Shown: positions 15,663-24,018, counted from the stretch's first letter. The stretch is 64,000 bases of DNA from Streptomyces sp. S.PB5 (GCF_030403745.1 NZ_JAQMWP010000008.1:124001-188000), one strand, 5' to 3'. Notes: generated from the sequence alone by a model not told the origin. Numbers and translations are program-made.

Positions 15663-17357
15663 TCAGCCCGCGAACCAGCGCACCGGCTTCGGCGCGAGGT
15701 TCTGGTAGATGTGCTTGGTCTCGCGGTACTCGGCGAGCCCGGCAGGGCCCAGTTCGCGGCCGGTGCCGCTCTTGCCGAAGCCGCCCCACTCCGCCTGCGG
15801 AAGATAGGGGTGGAAGTCGTTGATCCAGACGGTGCCGTGGCGCAGCAGGCCGGCGACGCGGCGGGCGCGGCCCGCGTCGGACGTCCAGACGGCGCCCGCG
15901 AGGCCGTACTCGGTGTCGTTGGCCAGCGCCACGGCCTCGTCCTCGGTGCGGAAGGTCTCGACGGTGAGGACCGGGCCGAAGACCTCCTCGCGTACGACCT
16001 TCATCTCGCGGTGGCAGGCGTCGAGGACGGTCGGCTCGTAGAAGTAGCCGTCGGCGAGGCTCGCGTCGGCCAGGCCACCGCCGACAACGACACCGCCGCC
16101 GATGCCGGCGTCGCCGTCGCCGTCGCCGTCGGTGCCACCGTCGCCGACGCTCCCGCCATCGCCCGCGCCCGAGCCCAGCCCGCCCAGTCCGCCCAGTCCC
16201 GCCGGCCGCTTCCCGCCCGTCCGCAGCACCGCCCCCTCCGCCAGCGCCGAGGCCACATAGCCCTCGACCTTCGCGCGCTGCTGCTCGGAGACGAGCGGCC
16301 CGCACTCGACACCGTCATCGGTGCCGCGGCCGAGGCGGATCTTCCCGGCGCGCCGGGCGAGTTCGGCGACGAAGCGGTCCCGGACGGACTCCTCGACGAT
16401 GAGGCGGGAGCCCGCCGAGCAGACCTGCCCGCTGTGGATGAAGGCGGCGTTGAGGGCCTGGTCGACGGCGGTGTCGAAGCCCTCCTCCGTGGCGCAGGCG
16501 TCGGCGAAGACGACGTTGGGGTTCTTGCCGCCGAGTTCGAGGGCGACCTTCTTGACCGAGGGAGCCGCGGCCTGCGCCACCTTCGTACCGCTGACCAGGC
16601 CGCCGGTGAAGGAGACGAGGTCGACGTCGGGGTGCTCGGCGAGCCGGACGCCGACCGAATGCCCGGGCCCGGTCACGATGTTGGCGACTCCGGCGGGGAG
16701 GCCTGCCTCGACCAGCAGCTCGATCAGGGCGATCGTCGTCATCGGCGTGATCTCGCTCGGCTTGACGACGAAGGTGTTGCCGGCCGCGAGCGCCGGGGCG
16801 ATCTTCCAACTGGCCTGGAGCAGCGGGTAGTTCCAGGGCGTGATCAGCGCGCAGACACCGACCGGCTCGTGCACGACGACGCTGTGGACCTCGGGCGAGC
16901 CCGCGTCGACCACCCGGCCGGGGGCCTCGGCGGCGACGAGGCCGGCGAAGTAGCGGAAGGCGTCGGCGACACAGTCGATGTCGACGCGGCCCTCTTCGAG
17001 GGTCTTGCCCGCGTCCCGGCTCTCCAGCAGACCGAGCCGCTCGCGGTCGCGCACCAGCAGATCGGCCACCCGGTACAGCAGCGCGGCCCGTTCGGAGACG
17101 GGGGTGCGCGGCCAGTCGCCGTGGTCGAAGGCCTGCCGCGCGGCGGCGACCGCGAGGTCGGTGTCCTTCTCGTCGCCCTCGGCCACGACGGCGAAGGGCC
17201 GCGCGTCCGCGGGGTCGAGGATGTCGCGGGTCGCGCCGGAGACGGCGTCACGCCACTCGCCGCCCACGTGGATCGAGGGCTGCGGCTCCGCATGTGGCTG
17301 CGGCTGCGGCTGCCGCTGAGTCGTCTGCTGCGCCTGCGGCGCGTGCTGTCCGGCCAT
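15663..17357 (-). CDS. Betaine-aldehyde dehydrogenase-like ALDH with a Gly/Asp insertion
   Basis: 564 aa, about 60-70 longer than usual for the family. NAD(P)-aldehyde dehydrogenase motifs are complete: ITPWNYPLLQASWKIAPALAAGNTFVVKPSEITP, SFTGG, catalytic Glu274 in VALELGGKNPN, catalytic Cys313 in HSGQVCSAGSR, and EVFGPVL. It probably oxidises betaine aldehyde to betaine. Two oddities account for the extra length: a Gln/Pro-rich N-terminal extension (residues 4-27) and a 40-residue Gly/Asp/Val low-complexity insertion at about 388-430, between GGKRPAG and LADGYFYEPTVL, a surface loop in known structures. First gene of the choline/betaine operon. Confidence 0.9.
   Translation of the reverse strand: MAGQHAPQAQQTTQRQPQPQPHAEPQPSIHVGGEWRDAVSGATRDILDPADARPFAVVAEGDEKDTDLAVAAARQAFDHGDWPRTPVSERAALLYRVADLLVRDRERLGLLESRDAGKTLEEGRVDIDCVADAFRYFAGLVAAEAPGRVVDAGSPEVHSVVVHEPVGVCALITPWNYPLLQASWKIAPALAAGNTFVVKPSEITPMTTIALIELLVEAGLPAGVANIVTGPGHSVGVRLAEHPDVDLVSFTGGLVSGTKVAQAAAPSVKKVALELGGKNPNVVFADACATEEGFDTAVDQALNAAFIHSGQVCSAGSRLIVEESVRDRFVAELARRAGKIRLGRGTDDGVECGPLVSEQQRAKVEGYVASALAEGAVLRTGGKRPAGLGGLGGLGSGAGDGGSVGDGGTDGDGDGDAGIGGGVVVGGGLADASLADGYFYEPTVLDACHREMKVVREEVFGPVLTVETFRTEDEAVALANDTEYGLAGAVWTSDAGRARRVAGLLRHGTVWINDFHPYLPQAEWGGFGKSGTGRELGPAGLAEYRETKHIYQNLAPKPVRWFAG
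16068..16196 (-). repeat. Low-complexity insertion in the ALDH gene
   Basis: The in-frame stretch is built of short imperfect GCC/GTC-type trinucleotide repeats encoding Gly, Asp, Val and Ala. It lies outside the catalytic blocks and looks like a slippage expansion of a loop. Confidence 0.75.
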
Positions 17358-17445
17358 GATCGGTGTTGCCTTCCGTTCCTGTGCGGTTCCCCTGAGTCAC
17401 ACCCGTGTCACTCACGAGGACCGTCAGCACCTGCCCCCGCCCCCT

Positions 17446-17461
17446 GATTGCATGCGCAATC
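17446..17461. promoter_or_regulatory. Inverted repeat upstream of the choline/betaine operon
   Basis: GATTGC-ATGC-GCAATC: perfect 6-bp arms with a 4-bp spacer, 89 bp upstream of the aldehyde dehydrogenase start, in a gap shared with the divergent secreted-protein gene. It is a candidate operator for an unlinked regulator; no regulator gene is in the operon. Confidence 0.4.
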
Positions 17462-17544
17462 GCCTGCCGAAAGTGCGCCGCGTCACTGAACATGCGGACA
17501 AACGGGTGGGAAACGTACGCTGAGTAGCGGTGCGGAGGTGACGC

Positions 17545-18291
17545 ATGACACGGAAAGCACTGATCTGCGCGACGGCGGTCTTCCTGCTCTCGCCGGTCCT
17601 CGTCGCCGCGGAGGACGGCGACGACCTGACCGCCCAGCAGCTCGCCGACCAGGCGGAGGACAATCTCCTCGGCGCGAAGTCCGTCCGTCTGAAGCTGACG
17701 GACCGCAGCACGGGCACCGCGGTCGGCAGGACGCAGCCCACCTCGATGGACCTGGCCCTCGACCGGGAGGGCAACTGCGTGGGGTCGATGAGGATGGGCT
17801 CGGGCGGCGGCAGCGTCGAGATCGTCAAGCAGGGCGACGAGGTGTGGATGAAACCGGACGCCGCGTTCTGGAAGGCACAGGTGCCCGGCGGCCAGGGCGA
17901 GGCGGTGGCCGAGCTCTTCAAGAACCGCTACATCCACGGCTCGACGGACGACGCCATGCTCAAGGGCATGGCCGACACCTGCGATCTGTCCTCCTTCCAG
18001 AAGGAGGTCGAGGGCGACGGCTCCGCGGACACCACCCTGACCAAGGGCGAGGAGACGAACGTCGACGGCACGAAGGTGATCCCGCTGCGCGGCACGGAGG
18101 ACGGCAAGAAGTCGGTCCTGTACGTCACTTCGGACTCCCCGCACCGGCTGGTGAAGGCGGTCCAGCGGGGCGACGGCACCGACATGACCCTGACCTTCAC
18201 CGACTACGACAAGCCGGTGCCGACCGCGACCCCCTCGGCGGACGACTCGGTGGACGTGGACAAGCTGCAGGAGGAACTGCAGAGCATCTGA
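17545..18291 (+). CDS. Secreted LprG/LppX-like protein without a lipobox
   Basis: 248 aa with an N-terminal signal peptide (MTRKALICATAVFLLSPVLVAAEDG; cleavage near VAA). The mature part reads like the half-barrel LprG/LppX/LolA fold: AQQLADQAEDNLLGAKSVRLKLTD, MDLALDREGNCVGSMRMGSGGGSVEIVKQGDEVWMKPDAAFW, then VIPLRGTEDGKKSVLYVTSDSPHRLVKAV. Mycobacterial relatives carry lipids; here the lipoprotein Cys is absent at the signal peptide end, so the protein may be freely secreted. RBS GGAGGTG precedes ATG 17545. It stands alone between divergent and downstream transcription units. Confidence 0.78.
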   Translation: MTRKALICATAVFLLSPVLVAAEDGDDLTAQQLADQAEDNLLGAKSVRLKLTDRSTGTAVGRTQPTSMDLALDREGNCVGSMRMGSGGGSVEIVKQGDEVWMKPDAAFWKAQVPGGQGEAVAELFKNRYIHGSTDDAMLKGMADTCDLSSFQKEVEGDGSADTTLTKGEETNVDGTKVIPLRGTEDGKKSVLYVTSDSPHRLVKAVQRGDGTDMTLTFTDYDKPVPTATPSADDSVDVDKLQEELQSI

Positions 18292-18360
18292 GAAGCCGCG
18301 GGCTCGGAACCCTTGGACCTGGTGGAAACCATGGACCCGGAGAACCCGTGCCCCCGGCAC

Positions 18361-18414
18361 GAACCATGGACCTGGCGAGAACCATGGACTTGGCGAGAAC
18401 CGTGGACCTGACGG
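18361..18414. repeat. 18-bp tandem repeat (3 copies) upstream of the MarR-GNAT gene
   Basis: Copies at 18361-18378, 18379-18396 and 18397-18414 (consensus GAACCATGGACCTGGCGA), with two or more degraded copies back to about 18307. Each copy holds TGGACC/TGGACT; the one at 18403-18408 is correctly placed to be a -35 box. Confidence 0.85.
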
Positions 18415-18418
18415 AAAC

Positions 18419-18436
18419 CTTTGACTAGAGTCAAAG
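18419..18436. promoter_or_regulatory. MarR-type operator overlapping the -10 box
   Basis: A perfect palindrome CTTTGACT-AG-AGTCAAAG ends 4 nt before ATG 18441. The likely -10 (TAGAGT, 18426-18431) lies inside it with TGGACC 17 bp upstream, so a bound MarR dimer would block transcription: textbook autorepression of the following gene. Confidence 0.72.
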
Positions 18437-18440
18437 AACT

Positions 18441-19379
18441 ATGGAGCCAGCACCCACCGCGCCGGTGCCGGCCGAGCACGTGGCCGCCCTCCGCCGGTTC
18501 AACCGCTACTTCACCCGCCGTATCGGCGCCCTGGACGACCACTACCTCGGCCAGGACCGCCCGCTCGGCGAGGCCCGGCTGCTCTTCGAGGTCGCTGACG
18601 GGGCGTCCTTGCGCGAGCTCAGAAGCCGGCTCGGTCTGGACGCCGGGTATCTGAGCCGGATGGCGAAGACCCTGGAGTCCCAGGGCCTGGTCAGGATCAG
18701 CGTGCACCCCCGGGACAGCCGCCTGCGCATGGTCGCGCTCACCCCGGCCGGCCGCACCGAGATCAAGGAGCAGAACCGCCGCGCCGACGCCCTCGCGGCA
18801 GGCCTGCTCTCCGGTCTCACCGATGACCAGCGCGCCGACCTCACCGACGCCCTCGCCACCACCCGCCGTCTGCTGCGCCTCGCGGCCATCACGGTCGACC
18901 TCGTCGACGGCCACGCCCCGGACGCCCGCGCCTGCCTCGACGCCTACGCCGACGACATCGACGCCCGCTTCCCCGAGGGCTTCGACAAGGCCGACCTCGT
19001 CAGCCCCGAGGAGGTCAGCGGGGACACCGGCGCGTTCTTCGTCGCGTACGAGGAGGGCCGTCCCGTCGGCTGCGGTGCGCTGCGCCGACTGGAACCGGGT
19101 ATCGGCGAGATCCGCCACGTCTGGGTCCACCCCGACGCCCGCCGCCTCGGCCTGGCCCGACGCCTCCTCACGGCGCTGGAACAGGCCGCGTCCGAACGGG
19201 ACTTCGACGTCGTACGCCTCGACACGCACGCCGTGCTCACCGAAGCGCAGGCCATGTACCGGGCGTGCGGATACGCGGAGATCCCGGCCTACGCCGAACA
19301 CCGCTACGCCGGCCACTGGTTCGAGAAGCGAACACGGCCGGCCCCGGATCCGTCACCGACGGCCGGCCCCGGGAGCTGA
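18441..19379 (+). CDS. MarR-family regulator fused to a GNAT acetyltransferase
   Basis: 312 aa. Residues about 10-145 form a MarR winged helix (GEARLLFEVADGASLRELRSRLGLDAGYLSRMAKTLESQGLVRISVHPRDSRLRMVALTPAGR). Residues about 150-305 form a GNAT domain with the acetyl-CoA motif VWVHPDARRLGLARRLLTALEQAA and AMYRACGYAEIPAY. Such fusions are common in actinomycetes, with an unknown acetyl acceptor. The -10 and the palindrome directly before the ATG indicate a nearly leaderless, self-regulated gene. It is convergent with the Gly/His-rich membrane protein gene. Confidence 0.92.
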   Translation: MEPAPTAPVPAEHVAALRRFNRYFTRRIGALDDHYLGQDRPLGEARLLFEVADGASLRELRSRLGLDAGYLSRMAKTLESQGLVRISVHPRDSRLRMVALTPAGRTEIKEQNRRADALAAGLLSGLTDDQRADLTDALATTRRLLRLAAITVDLVDGHAPDARACLDAYADDIDARFPEGFDKADLVSPEEVSGDTGAFFVAYEEGRPVGCGALRRLEPGIGEIRHVWVHPDARRLGLARRLLTALEQAASERDFDVVRLDTHAVLTEAQAMYRACGYAEIPAYAEHRYAGHWFEKRTRPAPDPSPTAGPGS

Positions 19380-19405
19380 TCAGCAGGAACCGGTCGGCCG
19401 ATGCC

Positions 19406-20461
19406 TCATTGGCAGGGGCCGCCCTCCGGGCAGAACGACCCCAGCGCCGTGGTCAACGGTTCCCGGATCTGGGCGACGGGCAGGTCCGCCGGGCCGCTCG
19501 CGCGGATCGCGTACAGCGTGCCGTCGGTCGCCTCGAAACGGTGGTCGATGACCTGGCGCGAGCCCTTGTCCTCGTCGTCGTAGCGATAGGTCAGCTCGGA
19601 CCAGGTGGTGCCCTCGTCGCGTTCGAGGGCTTGGTAGCCGGGCTGGCGGGCGAAGCCGTAGCCGGGGTCGTTCTCGGCCAGGCGGAGGGATTCGGCGGGG
19701 GTGTCCTCCGCGAGCCGGAAGATCTGGAGCTGGCGGCCGTCGTCGGGGGCGTCGTAGAAGACGACCGGCGCCTTCTCGCCCTCCTGCTGTCTGCGGATCC
19801 AGTCCTCGGGCACGAAGATCGTGTAGCCGACGGGGTCCTCGGCGCGCCGGTAGCCGGTCGACGGGCTCGGCGGCGCGGAGTCCAGGGGCGAGGCCGGCGG
19901 TGTCGTCTCGGCAGGCGTGGTCCGCCCGGGTGTCGTCTCCGGGGGCGAGGTCGTGACGACGACGCCCGGCCCCGGGGTGCCCCCGGCGCCCGTCGAACCG
20001 TCGCGCGTCACGAACCAGACACCGGCGCCGATGCCCGAGCCCAGCACGGCCATCGCGGTGAGGATCACCAGCAGCCGGCGAGGGCCGGGAGGCGGCGGTA
20101 CCGGGTGGGGCGGCTGCACATACGTCGGGGGCGGTGGCGGAAGCGGCGGAGTTCCGCCCGTGTGCGCCGGGCCCTGGGCCCAGGGCGGCGGGGTCATCGC
20201 CGACTGTGTCTCCGCGGCGGCCCAGGGCGGCGGTGTGTGCGAGGTCTGCGTCTGTGCCGAGGCCCACGGCGGTGCGGAGCCGTCGTGTCCCTGCGCGCCC
20301 CAGGCCGCCTGCCCCTGGTCCTCGCTCGGCTCGTGCTCGTCGGAACCGGAGCTGTAGCCGTTCCCATGCCCAGGGCCATGCCCATGCCCATGACCGTTCC
20401 CCTGCCCGGGCCCATTCCCCTGCCCGTGCCCGTGTGCGTTCCCGTTCCATGCGCCGCTCAT
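19406..20461 (-). CDS. Membrane-anchored protein with Gly/His-rich cytoplasmic tail
   Basis: 351 aa. Residues 1-35 are a Gly-His-Asn repeat (GHGQGNGPGQGNGHGHGHGPGHGNG), followed by a Pro/Ala/Gln-rich linker with PPPWA repeats and one membrane helix (LLVILTAMAVLGSGIGAGVWFV, about 129-150). A Thr/Pro wall-spanning linker leads to a globular outer domain (YRRAEDPVGYTIFVPEDWIRRQQEGEKAPVVFYDAPDDGRQLQIFRLAED..) of about 150 residues. The outer domain resembles the conserved tail of other Streptomyces single-pass proteins that sometimes follow a kinase domain. Function unknown; the His-rich tail might bind metal (inference). Confidence 0.78.
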   Translation of the reverse strand: MSGAWNGNAHGHGQGNGPGQGNGHGHGHGPGHGNGYSSGSDEHEPSEDQGQAAWGAQGHDGSAPPWASAQTQTSHTPPPWAAAETQSAMTPPPWAQGPAHTGGTPPLPPPPPTYVQPPHPVPPPPGPRRLLVILTAMAVLGSGIGAGVWFVTRDGSTGAGGTPGPGVVVTTSPPETTPGRTTPAETTPPASPLDSAPPSPSTGYRRAEDPVGYTIFVPEDWIRRQQEGEKAPVVFYDAPDDGRQLQIFRLAEDTPAESLRLAENDPGYGFARQPGYQALERDEGTTWSELTYRYDDEDKGSRQVIDHRFEATDGTLYAIRASGPADLPVAQIREPLTTALGSFCPEGGPCQ

Positions 20462-20585
20462 CGCGAACCCCCCGAATCACCTTGGCGGGTAACGTTCTTG
20501 ACGGTAGCGGTGAAAACGGGCGCGGGCCCCGCCCCGGATGAAACCGGAACAGGGCCCGTGCAAGCCTGTGACGCGGAGCGCCGGC

Positions 20586-21575
20586 TCAGATGAGGCCGAG
20601 GGCGCGGACCGCCTCGCGCTCCTCCGACAGCTCGGCGACGGAGGCGTCGATGCGGGCGCGGGAGAACTCGTTGATGTCCAGACCCTGGACGATCTCGTAC
20701 TGGCCGTCCTTGGTGGTGACGGGGAAGGAGGAGATCAGGCCCTCCGGGACGCCGTAGGAGCCGTCCGACGGGATGCCCATGGAGGTCCAGTCGCCCTCGG
20801 CGGTGCCGTTGACCCAGGTGTGGACGTGGTCGATGGCGGCGTTGGCGGCGGAGGCGGCCGAGGACGCGCCACGGGCCTCGATGATCGCGGCGCCGCGCTT
20901 GGCGACGGTCGGGATGAAGTCCTCGGCCAGCCACTTCTCGTCGCTGACGACCTCGGCGGCGTTCTTGCCGGCGACCGTGGCGTGGAAGATGTCGGGGTAC
21001 TGGGTGGCGGAGTGGTTGCCCCAGATGGTCAGGCGCTTGATGTCGGCGACCGTGGTGCCCGTCTTCTTCGCGAGCTGGGTCAGCGCGCGGTTGTGGTCGA
21101 GGCGGGTCATCGCGGTGAAGCGCTCGGCCGGTACGTCCGGGGCGGCGGCCTGGGCGATCAGGGCGTTGGTGTTGGCCGGGTTGCCGACGACGAGGACCTT
21201 GATGTCGTCCGCGGCGTGGTCGTTGATGGCCTTGCCCTGCGGCTTGAAGATGCCGCCGTTGGCCTCCAGGAGGTCACCGCGCTCCATGCCCTTGGTGCGC
21301 GGGCGGGCGCCCACGAGCAGGGCCACGTTGGCGCCGTCGAAGGCGACGTTCGGGTCGTCCGTGATGTCGATGCCCTGGAGCAGCGGGAACGCGGAGTCGT
21401 CCAGTTCCATCGCGGTGCCCTCAGCGGCCTTGAGCGCCGGGGTGATCTCCAGGAGGCGGAGCTTGACCGGCACGTCCGCGCCGAGCAGCTGGCCGGAGGC
21501 GATGCGGAAGAGCAGGGCGTAACCGATCTGGCCGGCCGCGCCGGTGACGGTGACGTTCACGGGAGTGCGGGTCAT
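20586..21575 (-). CDS. mdh: Malate dehydrogenase
   Basis: 329 aa NAD-dependent malate dehydrogenase of the TCA cycle. Rossmann motif VTVTGAAGQIGYALLFRIASG, mobile loop ARPRTKGMERGDLLEANGGIF, GNPANTNALIA, MTRLDHNRA and catalytic His in WGNHSATQYPD. Length and motifs fit the actinobacterial cytosolic-like MDH. It is monocistronic; a MarR-type inverted repeat lies 70 bp upstream. Confidence 0.97.
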   Translation of the reverse strand: MTRTPVNVTVTGAAGQIGYALLFRIASGQLLGADVPVKLRLLEITPALKAAEGTAMELDDSAFPLLQGIDITDDPNVAFDGANVALLVGARPRTKGMERGDLLEANGGIFKPQGKAINDHAADDIKVLVVGNPANTNALIAQAAAPDVPAERFTAMTRLDHNRALTQLAKKTGTTVADIKRLTIWGNHSATQYPDIFHATVAGKNAAEVVSDEKWLAEDFIPTVAKRGAAIIEARGASSAASAANAAIDHVHTWVNGTAEGDWTSMGIPSDGSYGVPEGLISSFPVTTKDGQYEIVQGLDINEFSRARIDASVAELSEEREAVRALGLI

Positions 21576-21644
21576 GGCGTTCTCCGTAGGACAGCTGGCG
21601 GTGGGGCGTCACTGCCCCAGGGCTGGCGGGACGTACAAATGATC

Positions 21645-21666
21645 GATCTCTTGGTATCGAGAGATC
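21645..21666. promoter_or_regulatory. Inverted repeat upstream of mdh
   Basis: GATCTCT and AGAGATC are perfect 7-bp arms around an 8-bp centre (TGGTATCG), 70 bp before the mdh start. The core resembles TCT(C/T)GATATC(A/G)AGA operators of MarR-type regulators such as TamR, which is reported to control TCA genes in S. coelicolor; the match is by eye only. Confidence 0.4.
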
Positions 21667-21755
21667 CACCGGTCAGGCTATCGCGCATCCGGGATCTCGG
21701 ACCGCCGGGTCCCTGTGGCCCACCCCACAGCGGCCGGAAAAGGGCCGCAGAAAAA

Positions 21756-21803
21756 GGGGCGGCCGCCCGTCCGTCCGGGAGAGGTGGGACCGGGGCGGCC
21801 GCC
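21756..21803. terminator. Possible long-loop terminator downstream of the HTH/DUF2690 gene
   Basis: The self-complementary GGCGGCCGCC occurs at 21758-21767 and 21794-21803 and can pair as a 10-bp stem. The 336-bp gap 21576-21911 otherwise holds only the mdh promoter region. Confidence 0.4.
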
Positions 21804-21911
21804 GCATGGGGAAACCGACATGGCCGGACTCCCGTGGGGGTACGGTTCGCGTGCCCACGATTCGTCCGGCCATGCCTGCGATCCTGAAATTGTTTCTCAG
21901 CGGTTCGGCGC

Positions 21912-23069
21912 CTACTTGGTGCAGCCCTTCTCCCCCGCCGCCAGCGTCGCGCAGGCGATCGCGTCGCCCGCGTCCTTCACCGCCACCATCGGCGTGTACG
22001 CGATGGTGTCGCCGGCGTCGGTGATCGAGCCGGTCTGCTCGGACTTCCCGACGCTGACCACGACCTCGTCACCCTGCGCCCCCTGGGTGATACGGCCCCA
22101 CGCGGCGCCGCAGGTCTTGCTGTACCGGACCTCGACGACCGCCGTGCCGACGGTGGCGGTCGCGGCGGTGGTCACCAGGTCGCCGCTGCAGCCCATGGCC
22201 TCCGCGTCCTTGCCGGTGCAGGAGGCGCCGCTGCAGTCGACGCCGGGCGGCAGTTCGACCTGGGTGCTGACGGTCGGGGAGGGCGAGGCGCCCCCGCCCT
22301 CGTTCTTCTTCTCGCCGCCGCCGTTGGTGAGGAAGTACGCGGCGGCGACCACGACGAGCACACCGACGACACCCGCGAGGAACATCGTCAGCCGCCGCTT
22401 CCCGCCGGAACCACCGGGGGGTGTGGCGGGCCGGGGCCCTTGCGGAGGGTCGGGGTACCCGTACGGCTGGCCCGGCACCGGGGCCGGACGGGCGGCGCCG
22501 CTCTCCGAGGCGCGTCCGCCCGAGGAGGAGGGGCCCTTGTACCCGGCGACACCCCACGAGTTGGCGCCCTCGCGAGTCGTCTGCGGCGCGGGGTCCCGGA
22601 CCTCGGGCGACGCCGGCTGCGGCGGCACCGTCGGGGCCACGCCCGCGGGGCCGGCCACCCCCGGGGTCGCCGTGGCGCTGGTGCTCTTGCGGGCGGTCCT
22701 GCTGCCCTTGGCGTTGGCCTGGGGCGTCCCGATCTCCCCGAGCGCGGCCCGCGCCTGGGAGATCCGGATGGCCTCCATGGTCATGTCGTGGCGCATCTCC
22801 GAGCGGCTCCAGGCGCGCTCGGCGAGCTCCCACATCGTCGTCAGATGGATGGGATTGGTACCGGTCACCTCGGCCAGCGCCACGATCGCACCCTTGGGCG
22901 CGAGGAGCCGGCCGTTGAGATAACGCTCCCAGGACGTCTTGCTGTAGCCCGTGCGGTCGGCCAGCGCCGCGATGCTCAGTCCGCTGCGGTCCACGAGCCG
23001 CCGTAGCTGGCTGGCGAACTCCCTGACCTGCGGATCCAGTTCATCCGGCAAGGCCCTCCAACGAGGCAT
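21912..23069 (-). CDS. Membrane-anchored HTH protein with outer DUF2690 domain
   Basis: 385 aa. Residues about 14-75 are an XRE-type HTH (FASQLRRLVDRSGLSIAALADRTGYSKTSWERYLNGRLLAPKGAIVALAEVTG). A Pro/Gly-rich linker leads to one membrane helix (LTMFLAGVVGVLVVVAAAYFL, about 245-265). The outer part, with CSGASCTGKDAEAMGCSGDLVTTAATATVGTAVVEVRYSKTCGAAWGRI, matches DUF2690. This one-component arrangement suggests transmission of an envelope signal to DNA, which is inference. ATG 23069 follows a purine-rich GGGGGGAAG. The next minus-strand gene upstream (23404-23868) is a truncated paralogue. Confidence 0.85.
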   Translation of the reverse strand: MPRWRALPDELDPQVREFASQLRRLVDRSGLSIAALADRTGYSKTSWERYLNGRLLAPKGAIVALAEVTGTNPIHLTTMWELAERAWSRSEMRHDMTMEAIRISQARAALGEIGTPQANAKGSRTARKSTSATATPGVAGPAGVAPTVPPQPASPEVRDPAPQTTREGANSWGVAGYKGPSSSGGRASESGAARPAPVPGQPYGYPDPPQGPRPATPPGGSGGKRRLTMFLAGVVGVLVVVAAAYFLTNGGGEKKNEGGGASPSPTVSTQVELPPGVDCSGASCTGKDAEAMGCSGDLVTTAATATVGTAVVEVRYSKTCGAAWGRITQGAQGDEVVVSVGKSEQTGSITDAGDTIAYTPMVAVKDAGDAIACATLAAGEKGCTK

Positions 23070-23403
23070 TGCTTCCCCCCTCTTCCCCCCGGTTGGTGCT
23101 GGTTCTGTTCCCCCGCGCACGTGCCCTCTGCTCAGTCCCCGTCTGGCTACCCAAAGGGATGCGCCCGATAAGGATCTCAGTTCCCGGGGTGGGGGCGCAC
23201 GGGTGCAGCGGGGCTGTGGGCATGCACCGTTGCACGCCCGGCATGCCGCGGTCCAGTCCTCCAGCGGCGGGACGTCCCGGACCGTCCCGATTGGCCACGC
23301 TAACTCGGTTGTTGAACGACTTCGTTGCAAATCCGCGAACTTGTCAACACATCGACACACAGAGCGCACACATGTCGAAACACCCGTCGCACCCGTACGA
23401 AAC
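23070..23403. other. Intergenic region between the two HTH membrane-protein genes
   Basis: 334 bp with no supportable gene. It holds short palindromes (GGGACGTCCC near 23266; GGTGCA..TGCACC near 23205-23230) and an unusually AT-richer segment near 23295-23350 that is the likely promoter region of the downstream HTH/DUF2690 gene. Confidence 0.5.
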
Positions 23404-23868
23404 TCACCCGAACGTCACGACACCGACGACTGCGACAAGAAGCAACAGCAGCAACAGCAGCCCCGCATACAGGAGCAGCCGGCCGCCGCTGCGGGTCTCC
23501 TGCGGCGGCTCCTCCCACCACGGCAGCGTCGGGTCGTCCTCGTACTCCTCCGCGCCCTGCGCCCCCTCGGCCCGCTGCGGGACCGTGGCCGGGCGGGGCC
23601 AGGCCTGGACGGCGAGTTCCCAGCGGACGTTGACGCGTTCGAGGTCGGTGCCGACGACACCGGCGATCTTGCACAGGGCCGCGACGGCCTGTCGCGGCGG
23701 CGGCTGGCCGGCGTTGAGATAGCGGTGCCAGGACGACTTGCTGTACGCGGTGCGCGCACCCAGCGAGGCCAGGCTCAGGCCCGTGCGGTCCTTGATCCGC
23801 CGCAGCTGCTCCACGAAGTGCCGCACCTCCGGCGGCAGATCGTCCGGCAGCGGCTGCCAGGCGCCCAT
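23404..23868 (-). CDS. Small membrane-anchored HTH protein, paralogue of the DUF2690 protein
   Basis: 154 aa. Residues about 14-80 (FVEQLRRIKDRTGLSLASLGARTAYSKSSWHRYLNAGQPPPRQAVAALCKIAGV) align closely with the HTH of the next gene. The C-terminal helix LLLYAGLLLLLLLLVAVVGVV ends the protein, so there is no outer sensor domain. RBS GGAGGTG sits just before ATG 23868. It may be a duplicate that lost the DUF2690 part, or a partner that dimerises with the full-length protein. Confidence 0.85.
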   Translation of the reverse strand: MGAWQPLPDDLPPEVRHFVEQLRRIKDRTGLSLASLGARTAYSKSSWHRYLNAGQPPPRQAVAALCKIAGVVGTDLERVNVRWELAVQAWPRPATVPQRAEGAQGAEEYEDDPTLPWWEEPPQETRSGGRLLLYAGLLLLLLLLVAVVGVVTFG

Positions 23869-24018
23869 CGCTCACCTCCACGCTGTCGGACGACACCGGA
23901 CCGTTGATCGGTTCCGCTTGTGGCAGGGACCGGACACCGTAGCGGAACGGTCACTTCCGTGCCACAGCGCTCTGACAGCCGTTGAACAGGCCGTTCACCG
24001 TGCAAGAAGGTGGACGCA

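Noticed and set aside
15615..17447. A 610-codon plus-strand frame opposite the aldehyde dehydrogenase
   Set aside because: Antisense shadow of a gene with complete catalytic motifs.
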